Assembly: GCF_030272615.1 (NCBI RefSeq)
Contig: NC_081413.1
Coordinates: 99,666,239-99,730,238 of the forward strand
Length of the DNA: 64,000 nt
Reading direction: 5' to 3'
Source: Cryptomeria japonica
Taxonomy: Eukaryota > Streptophyta > Pinopsida > Cupressales > Cupressaceae
A program made the translations under genes and the position numbers. How positions within the stretch are numbered: the first letter of the stretch is position 1; every line of letters starts with the position of its first letter. This document shows positions 11,980-23,773 of the stretch, piece by piece. Below the pieces are notes generated by a model. The model was given only the letters and a program-made list of their open reading frames with translations. It was not told the origin of the DNA and searched no databases.

Positions 11980-12540
11980 ACTAGATTAATAGGCTTCACT
12001 ATCTTAGGAAAATATCTAACAACTTTATTAGAACTTATCTTTATCATGCAGTCAAAATTAACATGACACGTCCTCTTATGCCACAACCAACTTTCATCTA
12101 TCTGAGCAATCAAGCAACTTCTTTCACCAAAATTCAAATAAAATATATTACCTTTAGTTTTGGTACATGATGCAATCTCTATACCATAGCAAATTAAGAT
12201 CTTAAATTTGTCAATATTGAATTGTAAGTTATATCCCTTATCAACCATCTATATTACACTTAAAATTTTATGCTTCAACCTTCAACACATTAAACATCAT
12301 TAGTATTATGCTTACCATCACAAAAAATAGAACCTCTACCATGCAAGATTTGTTATCTCCAAATCTCACTACTCTACCATCATAGTTCTCCATATTCACA
12401 AACTTACTCTTATCACCTCTAATGTGATGTGACAAACCACTGTCAATCACCCATTGATCTCTCTCTTCGATCTTAGCATCCAAAGCTTTCTCCTCAACAA
12501 TACAACTATTAAAATTAGTAGGTACTAGATTATCTTCCTT
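11980..12540 (-). pseudogene. Copia C1: protease and gag-pre-integrase segment, decayed
   Basis: Minus-strand frame 12268-12483 reads RDQWVIDSGLSHHIRGDKS, the copia aspartic protease active site (D-S-G intact) with the following H-H pattern. It continues with VRFGDNKSCMVE. The 11955-12248 frame contains LWHKRTCHVNFDCMIK, corresponding to the H-x(n)-H part of the gag-pre-integrase/integrase zinc finger (normally WHRRLGH). A stop or frame break separates the two parts. The segment ends at the ACTAG insertion site. Confidence 0.85.
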
Positions 12541-13162
12541 AATAGCAATGAAAAACTATTCATCTTTGGAGTTCCCTTTCTCAGACTCATCATCTATCAC
12601 ACCTTCATCAGCAACATAATAACACTTCTTATAATATTTAGGGTTAGATCTGTAAGGCTTATTATACTTAGATAGTCTTTTTGGACACCTTGATGCAAAA
12701 TGTCCTATCTTAGGACATGAAAAGCATTTCAAAGGTAACTTTCCTTTATACTTACTGGTTCCCCTAAGAAATCTTCTGACAATGAGTACTTCTAACTGTT
12801 GTAGAGCTCTTTCTTCTTCTTCAATCTCTCTCATATCCGGAAACCTTAGTAGAGCTTTCTCCCGAATCACACTTTTTCTTCCTTGATATAGTACCCTTGA
12901 ATGCAGTCTTTGTCTTGGCATGTGATTTTCCAAATTCACTCAGCTCAAAAGAAACAAGCTTAGCTACCAGTATATCTCTTTTCATAGTTTTCACAGTCTG
13001 GATCTCATCAATAGAAGCAACTTTGTGTTTGTAAGGAGGAGGCACAGATCTCAACATTTTAGCCACAATCTCATCTTCAATTGTTCCACCAACACATCTA
13101 ATGTTTGGCACAAAGTCATTTACTCTCGCCATAAAGGATGATATGTTCTCATCTTCTCCCAT
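12541..13162 (-). pseudogene. Copia C1: gag with zinc knuckle, decayed
   Basis: The minus-strand frame 12821-13162 starts MGEDENISSFMARVNDFV and reads VGGTIEDEIVAKMLRSVPPP, typical of copia gag (UBN2-type). An overlapping frame (12556-12939) supplies the CCHC knuckle CFSCPKIGHFASRC, so one frameshift lies near 12.85-12.94 kb. The gag N-terminus between 13162 and the primer site is not cleanly open. The plus-strand gag at 14.5-15.1 kb is a related but separate copy. Confidence 0.87.
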
Positions 13163-13569
13163 TTTTCAGTGTCTCATACTTTCCTTTCAAACTCTAAAAC
13201 TTGGTAACTTTCGCATGTTTGTCTCCTTCATAAAAAAATATCTAGCTTTACACAAATCTCATGAGTAGTCTCCAATCCCATCACATTAGTCATTTGTGAA
13301 TCAATCAGAGCACTCAACAATGCTTCTTTAGGTCTTATATTATGTTCATCTTCTTTGATCTTATCTGGAGTAACGACTCCATTCTGAGGAACTGTGTAGT
13401 ACTTCTTTGTAATCTTCTAAAAGTCTTCTTTGAGATGCCTCAAATGACACTCCATCTGGTTCTTCCATAAGGTTTAATTATTTCCATCAAATCTTGGAAT
13501 CTCCTTCTTGTAAGAAAAGGTTTCTATCTTGGATCTCCTCAAGCGGTCAAGCTTCCTTCAAAGGATCTA

Positions 13570-13583
13570 GCTTTGATACCAAT
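13570..13583 (-). other. Primer-binding site of copia C1
   Basis: The minus strand reads TTGGTATCAAAGCTAG directly after the LTR end (GCCAACA). This matches the initiator-Met tRNA type of PBS (TGGTATCAGAGC) with one changed base. Confidence 0.75.
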
Positions 13584-14170
13584 TGTTGGCGACAATAATG
13601 TAGGAAAATTGATAGGGAAGGGGTAATTCCATTTTCATCAAACTTAAACAAATTAACCACAACTTCAACTCATGAACAGTAAAAGAAAATATCAAAATCA
13701 CATCAATAACATACATAACACACATATTTTTGATGTGGAAAACTTGACTTAACATACATAACAAACATATTTTTATGTGGAAAACTCGACTAAGGGAAAA
13801 ATAATGGTGGGAACCTACCCACAATATAATGATACCCTATTAGAAGTACATGAAAATATTACAAGGAATGCACATGCATTCAGACACACTACCTAGAGCT
13901 CACTGCTCAAAACAAGAAGGGCTACAAACCTAAGGAAGACTCAATGTCTAATAAAGATCAGACAACAATCTAGATTACATGAAGTGAAAGATAACATCTC
14001 CTAATGCTTGATTACAATTCCGATGAATCACATAATATTCTCTGCAAGACCTCTCTTCATTCCTTCAGACTTTTGAAAGATCAATTCACTTGTTCACACA
14101 TATAACTCAATCATACATACTCTCTCAGATCACGTACATGCATCTCCAATGATTACAGATCATGTTTATG
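13584..14170 (-). repeat. 5' LTR of copia C1 (outer edge uncertain)
   Basis: The inner edge is sharp: on the plus strand it begins TGTTGGCGACAAT directly beside the PBS. The minus strand carries the transcribed-type segments GGTGGGAACC-like and GCATGTGCATTCC, which are also recognisable in the LTR fragment at 15.15-15.59 kb. The outer edge was not determined, because a plus-strand copia LTR end follows by 14.33 kb. The 13567-13824 frame is a shadow. Confidence 0.6.
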
Positions 14171-14331
14171 CTTAATTAGTTTATCTGTTATTTTGGTAAT
14201 TGGTTTATGCATTCCAGTATTGATCTTTTGGGTTCCGGTATTAAAGTTTTAATTGCTAAATTTTCTGGTAATCTGAGACAACTGATTCACCCCCCTCCCA
14301 GTTGTCTTTCAGTTATTTGAACTATCTAACA
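14171..14331 (+). repeat. 3' end of a plus-strand copia LTR, truncated
   Basis: The plus strand ends GATTCACCCCCCTCCCAG, then CTATCTAACA at 14331. It is followed by TAGGTATCAGATC, a degenerate initiator-Met PBS. Only the last part of the LTR is clear; its start is lost in the junction with the C1 LTR. Confidence 0.55.
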
Positions 14332-14490
14332 ATAGGTATCAGATCTCTGGTCATCTCTACAGAAGCTTAATCGCTTGAGGAAGACCCTACGGTGATTAAC
14401 AGTTCAAGTTCATCTAGTTCATCTGCTGCTATCTTTCAGAGAGAAATTCCTAGGCTTGATTGAATAAATTACAGAGTATGGAAGATTCGG

Positions 14491-15147
14491 ATGGAGACTC
14501 ATCTGAGATGTCTCAGGAAGGAAATTTGGGAGATCGCACAAAATGATGTTACACCTTATAATCTGACATCTGGCAATCCTCTTCCGACAAACCAGAATAA
14601 GGAGCTTGAGAATGATTGTAGAGAAAGAGAATCCCTCTTGTGTGCACTTTCTGATCAACAAATAATGGGATTAACTGAGAAATCAACCACAAAGGCTATA
14701 TGGGACAAGTTGGAGACTCTAAATGAAGGTGACCCTACTGTTAAGATTGTTAAACTTGATGGTTACTAGGTGAGATATGAGAACTTGAAGATAGAAGAAG
14801 ATGAAAGGATTACTGCATTCATGGAAAGATTAAATAAGATTGTTATGGGAATTCAATGTTGTGGAGGAACTTTGAATGAAGATAAAATTATTTCTAAAGT
14901 TCTAAGAGCTTTGCCACCGGCTTACAAGATGAAGGCTACTGCAATTAATGAGTTGAGAACAATGGCTAATACTTTTGTCTATAGAGATACCTTGGTTGGG
15001 AAATTATCTTCTTTTGAGCTTGAAGAATTTGGACCTTCTGGAGCTGTGAAGTTTGAACCTTTTTTTCATGCATCTGCATCATCAATTGACAAGCAAGATT
15101 CAAAAGATTTATTGTTGGAATCCAAGAACACTGAGAGGCGGGGTTAA
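14491..15147 (+). pseudogene. Plus-strand copia gag fragment
   Basis: Two in-frame pieces (14491-14769 and 14770-15147) are separated by a TAG at 14767. The first has LLCALSDQQIMGLTEKSTTKAIWDKLETL split across short motifs. The second has MERLNKIVMGIQCCGGTLNEDKI (partly shown) and ALPPAYKMKATAINELRTM, typical of copia gag, and resembles the C1 gag (VPPPYKHKVASIDEIQT). It lacks the zinc knuckle and all of pol: homology stops at 15147, where a minus-strand LTR fragment begins. Confidence 0.85.
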
Positions 15148-15590
15148 ATTAGTGTTCTGTCAGTATGATCTATTTTAACCATATTAAAACATGCATACAC
15201 CAACCGGTATATCGACACATATAGAATTGAAAGAAGTAAAGAAACCAATAAGCCAATCACATAAATGAATACCATAACACACAAAATTATACATGGAAAA
15301 CCTCAACGAGGAAAAACCATGGTGGGATTTGTGACCCACACTATCAATCCACTGACTTTATTTAAATATATTACAAAATATAGGGGCATGCACTTGCAGG
15401 AAGGCTTATAGCGTAGAGCACATTGATCAATCACAAAATAAGCCTCATTGACTACATATAAATCCAAACTACAATTCGGAGAAATGATTGAACTTCTAAG
15501 ATAACATCTTCTATGCCTGAATACAGTTTCGGTTAAGCTCTGTATGTTCCGGTTTGAAACCCTAATTAAAATGGTTAGAGGGGGGGGATA
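15148..15590 (-). repeat. Minus-strand copia-type LTR fragment
   Basis: The plus strand contains ATGGAAAACCTCAACGAGG then AACCATGGTGGG, the signature seen (with changes) in the other LTRs at 13.79, 56.92 and 63.49 kb, all in the same orientation. GGGGCATGCACTTGCAGG parallels GGAATGCACATGCATTC of the C1 LTR. The ends are not defined and no PBS is visible. Confidence 0.55.
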
Positions 15591-16257
15591 TTTAATTAAA
15601 TGGCTTAGATAGAAGAATGGTATATTAAATTAAATATTAATTTAATTAATAGGCGATTAGAAGAATATGGATATTAATTAAATCTAATTAATAGGTGATT
15701 TAATGATGATTAAATGAATAAAATCCATTTAATTAGTTGTGCTAGTTTTAGGTGCCTACAAATATAAATATAATAATAATGGTTATAATGTTAGTAGTAA
15801 TTAAATAATATAAGTACTTTATAAATATATGATTTAATATTAATAATAAATTAAATGTATCTGTTCAATCTAATAATAGCAATCCATTCAAATAATTAAT
15901 AGAAAAGATAAATATATTATTTTATTTAAAAAAAATAAATCCTATTTTCAATATGAATCAATAAAAATATAGAAAAATATTATTTTTATAATTTTATAAA
16001 ATATAAAATAATTTTTTTTTCAATTTTTTTTAATTCTAAATACTGATGGGTTGAACTAGTTGAAAATGAAAAATAAATTTGAATGAACGTTGTTGTGCCT
16101 TAGAGAAATAAAAACTAAAACACAAATATTCACTCCAATTTAAAAAAACTATACCCGGATATCCGCGCACCTGATCACCAAAAATAGCTTCAGAGTCTCT
16201 TGAATATTAGGGGCAACGTCCATATTCTTCAAATTTGAACTTGGGTTGCTCACCAAT
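15591..16257. other. Very AT-rich DNA, no gene recognised
   Basis: It is dominated by TTAATTAAAT-type words with a GGGGGGG run at about 15582. No coding frame or element ends were recognised. Confidence 0.5.
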
Positions 16258-16899
16258 ATGAAAACAATTGCACCTCACTGGTTTCTTTTTTGGAGATTGC
16301 AGGTAACAATTACACCAGTCCTTCGCTTAAATAGTTTTCATTTTCCTTCTCTGGTGGTTCTCGTCGTCCTCTAATTTTTCCACATGAAATTTCTTCTAAA
16401 TTAGCATTACATGGAAATACAAGTTTATTTGTAAAAGAATTTGAACGGCTTTGATTATGGTTTTATTGACAATTCCTCCATTTTTTTTTCCCAAATTTTC
16501 TACGAACAATAAGGGCAATGGCTCTCTATTTCTACAGGATACCATGAATTGGCAAGAGTTATGGGTACTCTGTTAACATTTTTTATGGAGACAGAGGAAA
16601 TGCAATAAAACTTTCCTGTCTTATACCATGATATTTTCCAGGGTATGCTCTGTATTACAGATTTTGGATTTTAATTATTTATATAGATTAGAATAACAGT
16701 GATTTAGATGGAGTCGAGTACTTGGTAGATCTCGTAAATTAAAAATCTATAAAACCTTTAAAGTTTTATAAATTCAAGGCTGAGGGAGAGCTGTATCATA
16801 GTGCAGGACCATGTGAATGAGAGACCTGGTTGGATCTGCTTAGCAGTGATCGCAATGCTTCCTCCATTCTTTTACTTAGCAATTTGGGCTTCTGTTCAG
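16258..16899 (+). pseudogene. Two exon-like segments of an unknown small membrane protein
   Basis: Segment 1 (16258-16302) reads ATG then KTIAPHWFLFWRLQ and ends CAG|GTAACA. Segment 2 (16807-16899) follows an AG acceptor (GTGCAG), starts with GAC, and ends CAG|GTAAGC, a near-consensus donor. Joined they keep one frame for 46 codons. The second holds NERPGWICLAVIAML then PPFFYLAIWASVQ, a strong transmembrane segment. Flanking DNA is AT-rich, as plant introns are. I do not recognise the family and found no third exon with confidence, so this is a gene start, a gene fragment or chance. Confidence 0.3.
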
Positions 16900-19350
16900 G
16901 TAAGCACTGCAATACTAACTTCTCAGAATGCCGTCTGCAATTATCATTTGTGCTATGTCATCTATGGCCCCTTTGCTGTATAGGGCCAGCAATTCAGGAA
17001 CATATCATAATGTCTTTGTGGTCTCTTAGAATCTATTGTCTTCATTTACATCAATATTGCTACATAGATTTATGATTATAATGCTCAAGGGTAGGGCATA
17101 AATAATAACTCAAATAGAATGGCGCTCTGATAAAAGTACAAGCCTATGTTTATGATATAGAGATTTATCTGACGGGTAGGTTTCTAATTAAATTATAGCC
17201 TTTTCAAAAGAATTTGAAGGCTATAGGATATTTAATGTAGTGGAGAAGAGGGAAAATGGACACCTTTCAAGAGGAGTGATCGATGGAGAATAATAATTTC
17301 ATTTTTTGGGATGGTTAACAAGGATGCACTAATAGAGAAAGAGACAAAAGAGAGGCCCATCAGATAATTGGTTGCAAGCCGTTCTCATTGTCTGCATTGA
17401 ATTGGGACCTTTGTATAAGCCCACAATTATTGTTAGACATTTCAAGAATAAATGTTCAATGATTTTTATACGCTTGGTTGAGGATGTTGCATTAGTAGAA
17501 AAGATGTATTTAAAGTGAATGCATTAAATAATTCCATGGAACAGAACCAACAGCGTCGTGAAAATGGACCAGCAGGGTTATGTTCGTTCTGAATATTTGC
17601 CACATGGTTGATGACTCTTTTTGTCATTGTTTTGAGGGCAATGAGTAATTTGCCTTGCCCTGCCCCTGAGCAGGTTTTAAGCCTCAATGCCTAAATATGT
17701 TGAAAACTTGAACAAATGGAGATGGCAATAGAATTCAAATTATTCTTTGAATGATTGGGAAGCTGCTCAACCATATGCCAAACATGCAAGTGGTTTATGA
17801 CCAAGCTCGGAAACACAGTACCCACTGGTTTTTTGGAATTTATCCTAAAACTTTTAGACTAGAATTAAAAACAAATTGCTTAATGCTTAAGGCAAGTTAA
17901 GGTTCCAATTGCATAAGAGTTGATATATGTTCACTTCGGTACTGTAGCTTCTTATAGTGAAAATATGCTTCCTATTATCTCTAAATTTTGATACCAACAA
18001 ATTAAAAAAAGTAGCATAGAAAAAAAGTATTTATCCAACTTTTTATAAATTCAACAGCTATATGAGCTGTGTGAAGTTCAATGGTATAGTATTCGCTCTA
18101 GCCTTTTTCATCTCATCATCTTTTTCCATTGTTTTAAGTCTTTAAGGGCTCTTTTAGACTTCTACTCTTTAAGCCTAAAGCTTTGGGACGAAGAATGAAT
18201 TGTTCTGAGATTCCCAACCACAAGTCGGAATCTATCTTTAACATTTATGCTCCTGAGATGGTAAATAAATCAAAGCTGCTTCGATTTGACAATAAAATTG
18301 TACATGACATAATTTGTTGAACCATTCTTGAATTCTCTGTGCTCAGATTTCACAATTCAAATGGGAGTTGAAGGAATCTATACTTGCAACTAGTTTCGAC
18401 TTCAAACTTAGTGAAAAAATGTATATCTTGAGTTAAAAATATATGGGTTGCAAATTAGAAATTCTTGCTCAAAGGAAGATTACTATGAACAATCTTGGAT
18501 TAATATTGATAATAGTCATAAAGGCAGATGACCATAAGAGCTTCAAATTTGTCTCAAATCTTTTTTGATAACTTAAAATTTGTCTCAAATCTGATTGAGA
18601 ACTGGGTTTGACTTTAATCAGTATGAATTCATAACAGAATATACAATCTCTACCAGATAATAATTTTTTGATTTCTTTTCAATCAAATTCCACTCTATCA
18701 GATTCTTTGTGAGTGACAAATTGCGTCTCCAAGAATTCAGTGAAGGAAGAATATTTTTCCAGAGTTGTTAGAACTGCAGATGCTTGGTCAAAGCCAAAAT
18801 TAAACTTCACCTGTAAAATTTATCCATATTTTGAGTGTTGTGATATGCATGTTATAGCATAATGACATATATCAGAGTTCTATAGATTGTAATAACATAT
18901 GTCAATCCCTTTTCACTGGCACCAAAAACTGTTGTGACAAATTGCTACAGCACTGTATGAAATGAAAGTGAATAAGGTGAACAATTATAAACAAACATTG
19001 AACTTTGTTAATCATCAATTTCAAAACTTGTGTAACCCAACTTCTCAATTCATGTGTGATAATCAGTTTTTAAAACATGCCATTTTATGCTTCAAAGGTT
19101 AACATACATGCAGTCAAGTTTCCCATTGATTGGTCAATAACAATTATTCCATATGTTGCTTGGAACAAAAAATTGCTTGAGTTTAATGTCCTTTGTCTTG
19201 GTTTCCCGCATTTTTGTGTCAATTTAATTTTGTTATGTGTATGTTATGGTCCTGATAGATGAACGTTATAAAGGGAATCTCCCTTGAAAATAGAGGAATG
19301 ATTCAGTCCTGTGTACTGTTCCTTACGATTTTGACTTAGACAAATGTTAG
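16900..19350. other. Intergenic or intronic DNA, no gene recognised
   Basis: No family-like frame was found. If the 16.26-16.90 kb segments are real exons, this could be a long intron. An AG acceptor followed by an open stretch at 19110-19260 (KFPIDWSITIIPYVAWNKK) is possible but unsupported. The part next to 19350 may include the LTR of the gypsy remnant that follows. Confidence 0.4.
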
Positions 19351-19390
19351 GGATAACATTTTTTGGCACTGCTATGGGGCATGAAGCAAA
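19351..19390 (+). other. Degenerate gypsy leader/primer-site region
   Basis: The plus strand reads GGATAACA, then TTTTTTGGCACTGCTATGGG. This resembles the TTTGGCGCCGTTGCCGGGG junction next to the PBS of Athila/Ogre-type gypsy elements, with decay at CG positions. It lies about 0.75 kb upstream of gypsy gag coding remnants in the same orientation. Confidence 0.5.
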
Positions 19391-20087
19391 GATTACGAGA
19401 AACCCCACATCCACACTAGAAGGAGCCCATGACAATTTGAGATGATGCTCCTGTAGTACAACCACACAACAACTATATTGAAGCTGATCATGAACACGTC
19501 TCAAGCAATCCAAGAAGTCTTGTCTTTGATAATAGAACAAGTTCACAACATTGAAGACAAGCAGCAGTTGTACTTGATGAGGAAGAAGACAGAGCCACAT
19601 AAATCCATGCATTCCTCCACCATCTATTGCAAGAAGAGTTGTTTGTTGTCATTGACAAAGAGTAATAACTCATTTGGTCCCTCAACGATAAATCAGTCTT
19701 TCTTCAAGCTGGTAGAGAAAAGATTCATTAGATCTTGAAGTCAAGCACACAGAAGCACAAATCAATTCTTTGATTTCCAGCAAAGCTTCAATTTCAAACT
19801 CAGCAAAGCAATCCTTGAGAGGAAAAGATGCACAAAACAGTATACGAACCTTTCATCAAGTCTTGAGAAGTTGGCAAAGATCTCACATAGCATCTCTAAT
19901 CTCAGTCAATTTCTTCTACTTTATGGAATTCAGATTACTCTTATTCAGATTGCACATCCAACCACAGCACTTGTGCCATGGGAAAAGAAAAGTGGACTGT
20001 CATATTTGGCTCATCTTCATGACTTGCCATCTGGTTTATCAAAGAAATTCCAAACATTTATAGGTGATGATTCTCTTCTTCGAGAGT

Positions 20088-20859
20088 AGAATTTGGCAGC
20101 CCTTACTGCTGCATGCAGGATTCTTGGTGTAGCACATGAAGATGTAGTGGTTAGGTTATTTGCAGAATGCCAGAACGTCTCATTGGCATAGCCTCTGATT
20201 GGTTTTGGCACCTTTTGGTCAAATGTATCACCAATTGGGATGGCTCAAGAACAAGATTCATTGCTCAGTTCAAATCTGCAGAGGATGACCATGAATTATT
20301 TCCAAAACTGTCAAATATAAAGAAGAAAGATAACGAGGCCACAAATTGATTACCAAAATTCCAACACTTGCAAGGCCTACAACTGCAAACTCTCTTCTTC
20401 ATGAATTCTCACAATCCAGAATCAAAATATGAGTTAGGATGTCCCAGTGGCCTTGACACTGCTCAAGATCTAGCCATAAGCATCGAGGATGGTATGATTC
20501 AATCTGGGAAAATGAGGAAAGAAATTGGTAAAATTAATCTTCACAAGATGATGATATCAAGAATCTCTTGAAGGCTTTGATGAATGAAATCACCATACTA
20601 AAAAGAGTCCAAGGTGTAGGATAAGGAAACATGCAATCAAAAAGCAATCCTTAGTAGGGTGGTTAGAGAAGACCATTTATTCCTTTCAATCCTCTAGTGC
20701 AAATTGGTGGTGTTGTCAGAAAAGTTTGCACCCTTGTTGAGTTATCAACTTAGCAACCTCTTGTAACATGGGATGACTTCTCAAAGTGTGGGCTTTTGTA
20801 AATTGAAGTCAACCTCCAAAGTGGGCTGGTTCCCTTGGAGTTCACCTAATCTAACTTAC
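20088..20859 (+). pseudogene. Ty3/gypsy gag remnant
   Basis: The plus strand encodes GIASDWFWHLL then ITNWDGSRTRFIAQFKSAEDD (in parts), the retrotransposon gag core of gypsy elements. It continues through LGCPSGLDTAQDLAISIED and GKMRKEIGKI. A frameshift near 20190 separates VVVRLFAECQNVSLA from the core, and stops lie at 20347 and 20569. After that, RPFIPFNPLVQIGG is the C-terminal gag part. No zinc knuckle, protease or pol is seen before element A interrupts at 20860. The frames from about 19478 to 20089 are upstream leader or N-terminal gag. Confidence 0.82.
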
Positions 20860-20881
20860 TGTTGTGACCTTTTCACACATC

Positions 20882-20899
20882 GCCCCATTGCTAACGGGG
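20882..20899 (+). other. Hairpin near the 5' end of element A
   Basis: GCCCCATT, a short loop, then AACGGGG can pair with one mismatch. The equivalent site in element B pairs perfectly (CCCCATT-AG-AATGGGG). Both lie about 22 nt from the element terminus. Confidence 0.5.
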
Positions 20900-21469
20900 A
20901 CCCCCCTCTTTTCCAGCTTCCTGCGTTGTTAGGTTAGGGTTTTGGCTGCTTAGTGGGCAATTTTGCGTTTCCCGTGCCCGAGTCTCGGAGTTTTGATCAT
21001 GCCTAGTGCCGTCTAGGGTTTTTGAAGTTATAGGATCAAGTTGCAAAAGTTGATATTTTGATGATCCTAAGTTTTGCCTAAGTGTTTGACCATTCAAGCG
21101 TTAACGTGTTTTTAAACACGTGCATCAGTGATTTTAAAGTGCCAAGATATTCACAGACCTTTTGGAGTTGTTTTCTCGATCCTAAGGTATTATTTAAGTT
21201 GGTTTTGCACTTTATCCCAATATTTTCCTAGCGTTTCGCTCATATTTTTGGAAAATTAGTCTAAGTCCAGTTAAATTTAAAGTCGCTGAGTGATTTTGAG
21301 TGGTTAAAATGTTAAAATACTAAGGGAAATCCTTATTCCAAGGGTTAAAGGGTCAAAATCCATGCTAGAGGTGTTTTTCCCCTCACATTCCAGACTACCC
21401 AACCCATTCCCCCACTCAAAATCCATACTACACATGGGTTTCCCCTGAAATCCATACTGGCCACTAATT

Positions 21470-22110
21470 TATCCCACTGTTTATCCACACCTGGGTCGAA
21501 TTTCCCCTGGAAGTGCTAAAATTTGGCTAAGTATCAGGATTTATCCAGACTGCCATCGAATTTCCCTTGGGAGTGCGGACTGGAGTGCAAGGATAATTCC
21601 ATGCCTGGGTCGATTTTCCACTAGGATTTTTGTGACAACTAAGTGAGGATTTTTGTCCTGATTTTTATCCAGACAGGGATCGATTTTCCCCTGAGCATTT
21701 TTGTAAGGATTTTTGTCCGGATTTTTATCCAGACAGGGATCGATTTTCCACTGGGAACATTATGAAGAGTTTTGAGTCCGGATTTTCATCCAGACTGAGG
21801 TCGAATTTCCACCAGGGAGATATTTTTCCAAGCTAAGTGAGTTTTGAGTATGGATTTCTGTCCAGACACATATCGAATTTCCCCTGGGGGTGATTTTTTG
21901 CAAATTGAGTGCATTTTTGTCTGGATTTTTGTCCAAACTCACATCGAATTTCCCCTGGGAGGGTTTTTGTGTGCATTTTGACGAAATTGAGCATGGATTT
22001 TTGTCCAAGCATGAGTTGAATTTCCCTTATGGGGCATATTTTGACACTTGAGTGATTTTTGAAGGGATTTCTCAGTCCCAACTGATAGCAATTTTCCCCT
22101 GGAGGTTTAT
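21470..22110 (+). repeat. Tandem minisatellite in element A
   Basis: A motif of the form CCAGAC...TCGAATTTCCCCTGG recurs about ten times, near 21494, 21555, 21612, 21679, 21739, 21801, 21870, 21943, 22014 and 22090, giving a 60-75 bp period. Between copies, GGATTTTTGTCC or GGATTTTTATCC is conserved. The minus-strand frames at 21760-22081 (QKSRQK and GNSICV words) come from this repeat. Confidence 0.85.
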
Positions 22111-23773
22111 TTTGGATTTAAATTGAAATATTTTAATAAATAAGCCCCATTTTAATTGCTTTTAAATAATTATTAATGATTATTTAAAATTTAAAAGCAA
22201 ATTTAATAACTTGCAATAATTATTAAATGTTTGAACCTTCTAGAAGCAAGTTAGGGTTTCACCAAGCAAGTATTTGTACAAGTGTTTTATCTCACATTGC
22301 TTGTGTGGCGAAAGAGAGAGGTGAAAGCAAGTATATGAGAGGAACTTCAGCATTATTTTATTATTATTTCAGCCAGGTGTCTCCATGAAAATGATTTTTT
22401 CTCCAAGTTGGGCGAATTTTTTAGCAAGGCGTTTTTGTGAAGTGTGGGATTGAGGATTTGTTTTCCTCCATTTTTTCCAGCTTGCTGATCTATTCCTCCT
22501 TGGCTGCCATTTAAGACCAGTTTCAAATTTTTGATTTTGCTAAGTTTGGCGATTTTTTCCAAATTTAGCAATTTTTGGTAAAAGTTGGCAAATTCATGAT
22601 TGGAGACTTGGGCGATTTTTCCTCCACCATTTTTGTTGCTGTTCAGACCTTCATTGCTGCAGATTGCTGCCATTGACATCAATTTTCAGAATTTTGAAAA
22701 TTTTGATTTTTTTACTAAGGAAGGTGATTTTTTGTGTTTGGGGTATCCAACCCCGACTTGGGCGATTTTTCCAGATTGATGCTGATCTTCTTTGTTGCAG
22801 ATCAAGGCTGCCATTGACATCAAATTTTCAGAATTCCATTTTGGCGCTAGACTTGGGAAAATTTCGATTTTGATTGGAGGCCACATTTTGGTGGATTTTT
22901 TCATGCATGTTTGTTGGCTGTCATCATTTCCAGCCTGCTGATTCGCTTCAGATTTGAGGTTCGCTTCAGATTTTGACCTCCATTAATGGCTGCCATTAAT
23001 TTTCAGACTTAAGTTTTTATTGCCCAGCCAATTCCAACTTAAACATTTAGCATTTGGAGGTGTTTTATGGAGTTTTCTGTGCTTTTTTTAGACCATTTTA
23101 TCGCCGTTGCAGGTCTGAAACTCCATTGTTAGGCGGTTGTCCTCATAAATTTTCATTTCCAGCCACCTAACCAATTTTGGCGAATTTGCTTGGGGTTGTT
23201 TCCTTATCAATTTTTCATCATTTTCAGGGATTTAAACCACTTTGCAAGGTGCTAGTAAGTCTGAAGTATTCGATTTTCAGACTTGTCCTCAGAAAACTAA
23301 ATTTTTCCAGCCATACTTACATTCCAGAAAATGATTGTTTTCATCAATAAAACTGATTTTTATTGATTTTATGCACATTTTGAAGACTACAACATGTTTT
23401 TGAAAGTCTGATTTTTCAGGTTGTCTTCAGAATTTTGACCTCCATTGTTGACTACGGAAGGTGTCTTCAGACATTCATTGTGTGAAAACACAACCTTTCA
23501 CACCTTTCCTTAGTCACCACTTATCCGGTATACTCCTTTGCATTTTTTTGCTTGCATATTTTCTAAAGCATAAGGAGGTATAAATGAATTTTATGGAAGG
23601 CTTCCATGCCTTAGTGTTGTCACACTTTGAACGTAATTGCTAAAATTTACCAAGTGTATGGATTATTTTCCTAACTCCATGCTCTAAACTAGATAAATCT
23701 CTAGAAAGTCAGGAATTTTATTACAAGTATTTATTTTTATCCTAGGACTAACTTCCAGCTTCGTACACGTGCG

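Noticed and set aside
19077-19262. Third exon of the 16.3-16.9 kb gene candidate
   Set aside because: An AG site precedes it, but the peptide gives no continuity with the first two segments and the frame choice is arbitrary.
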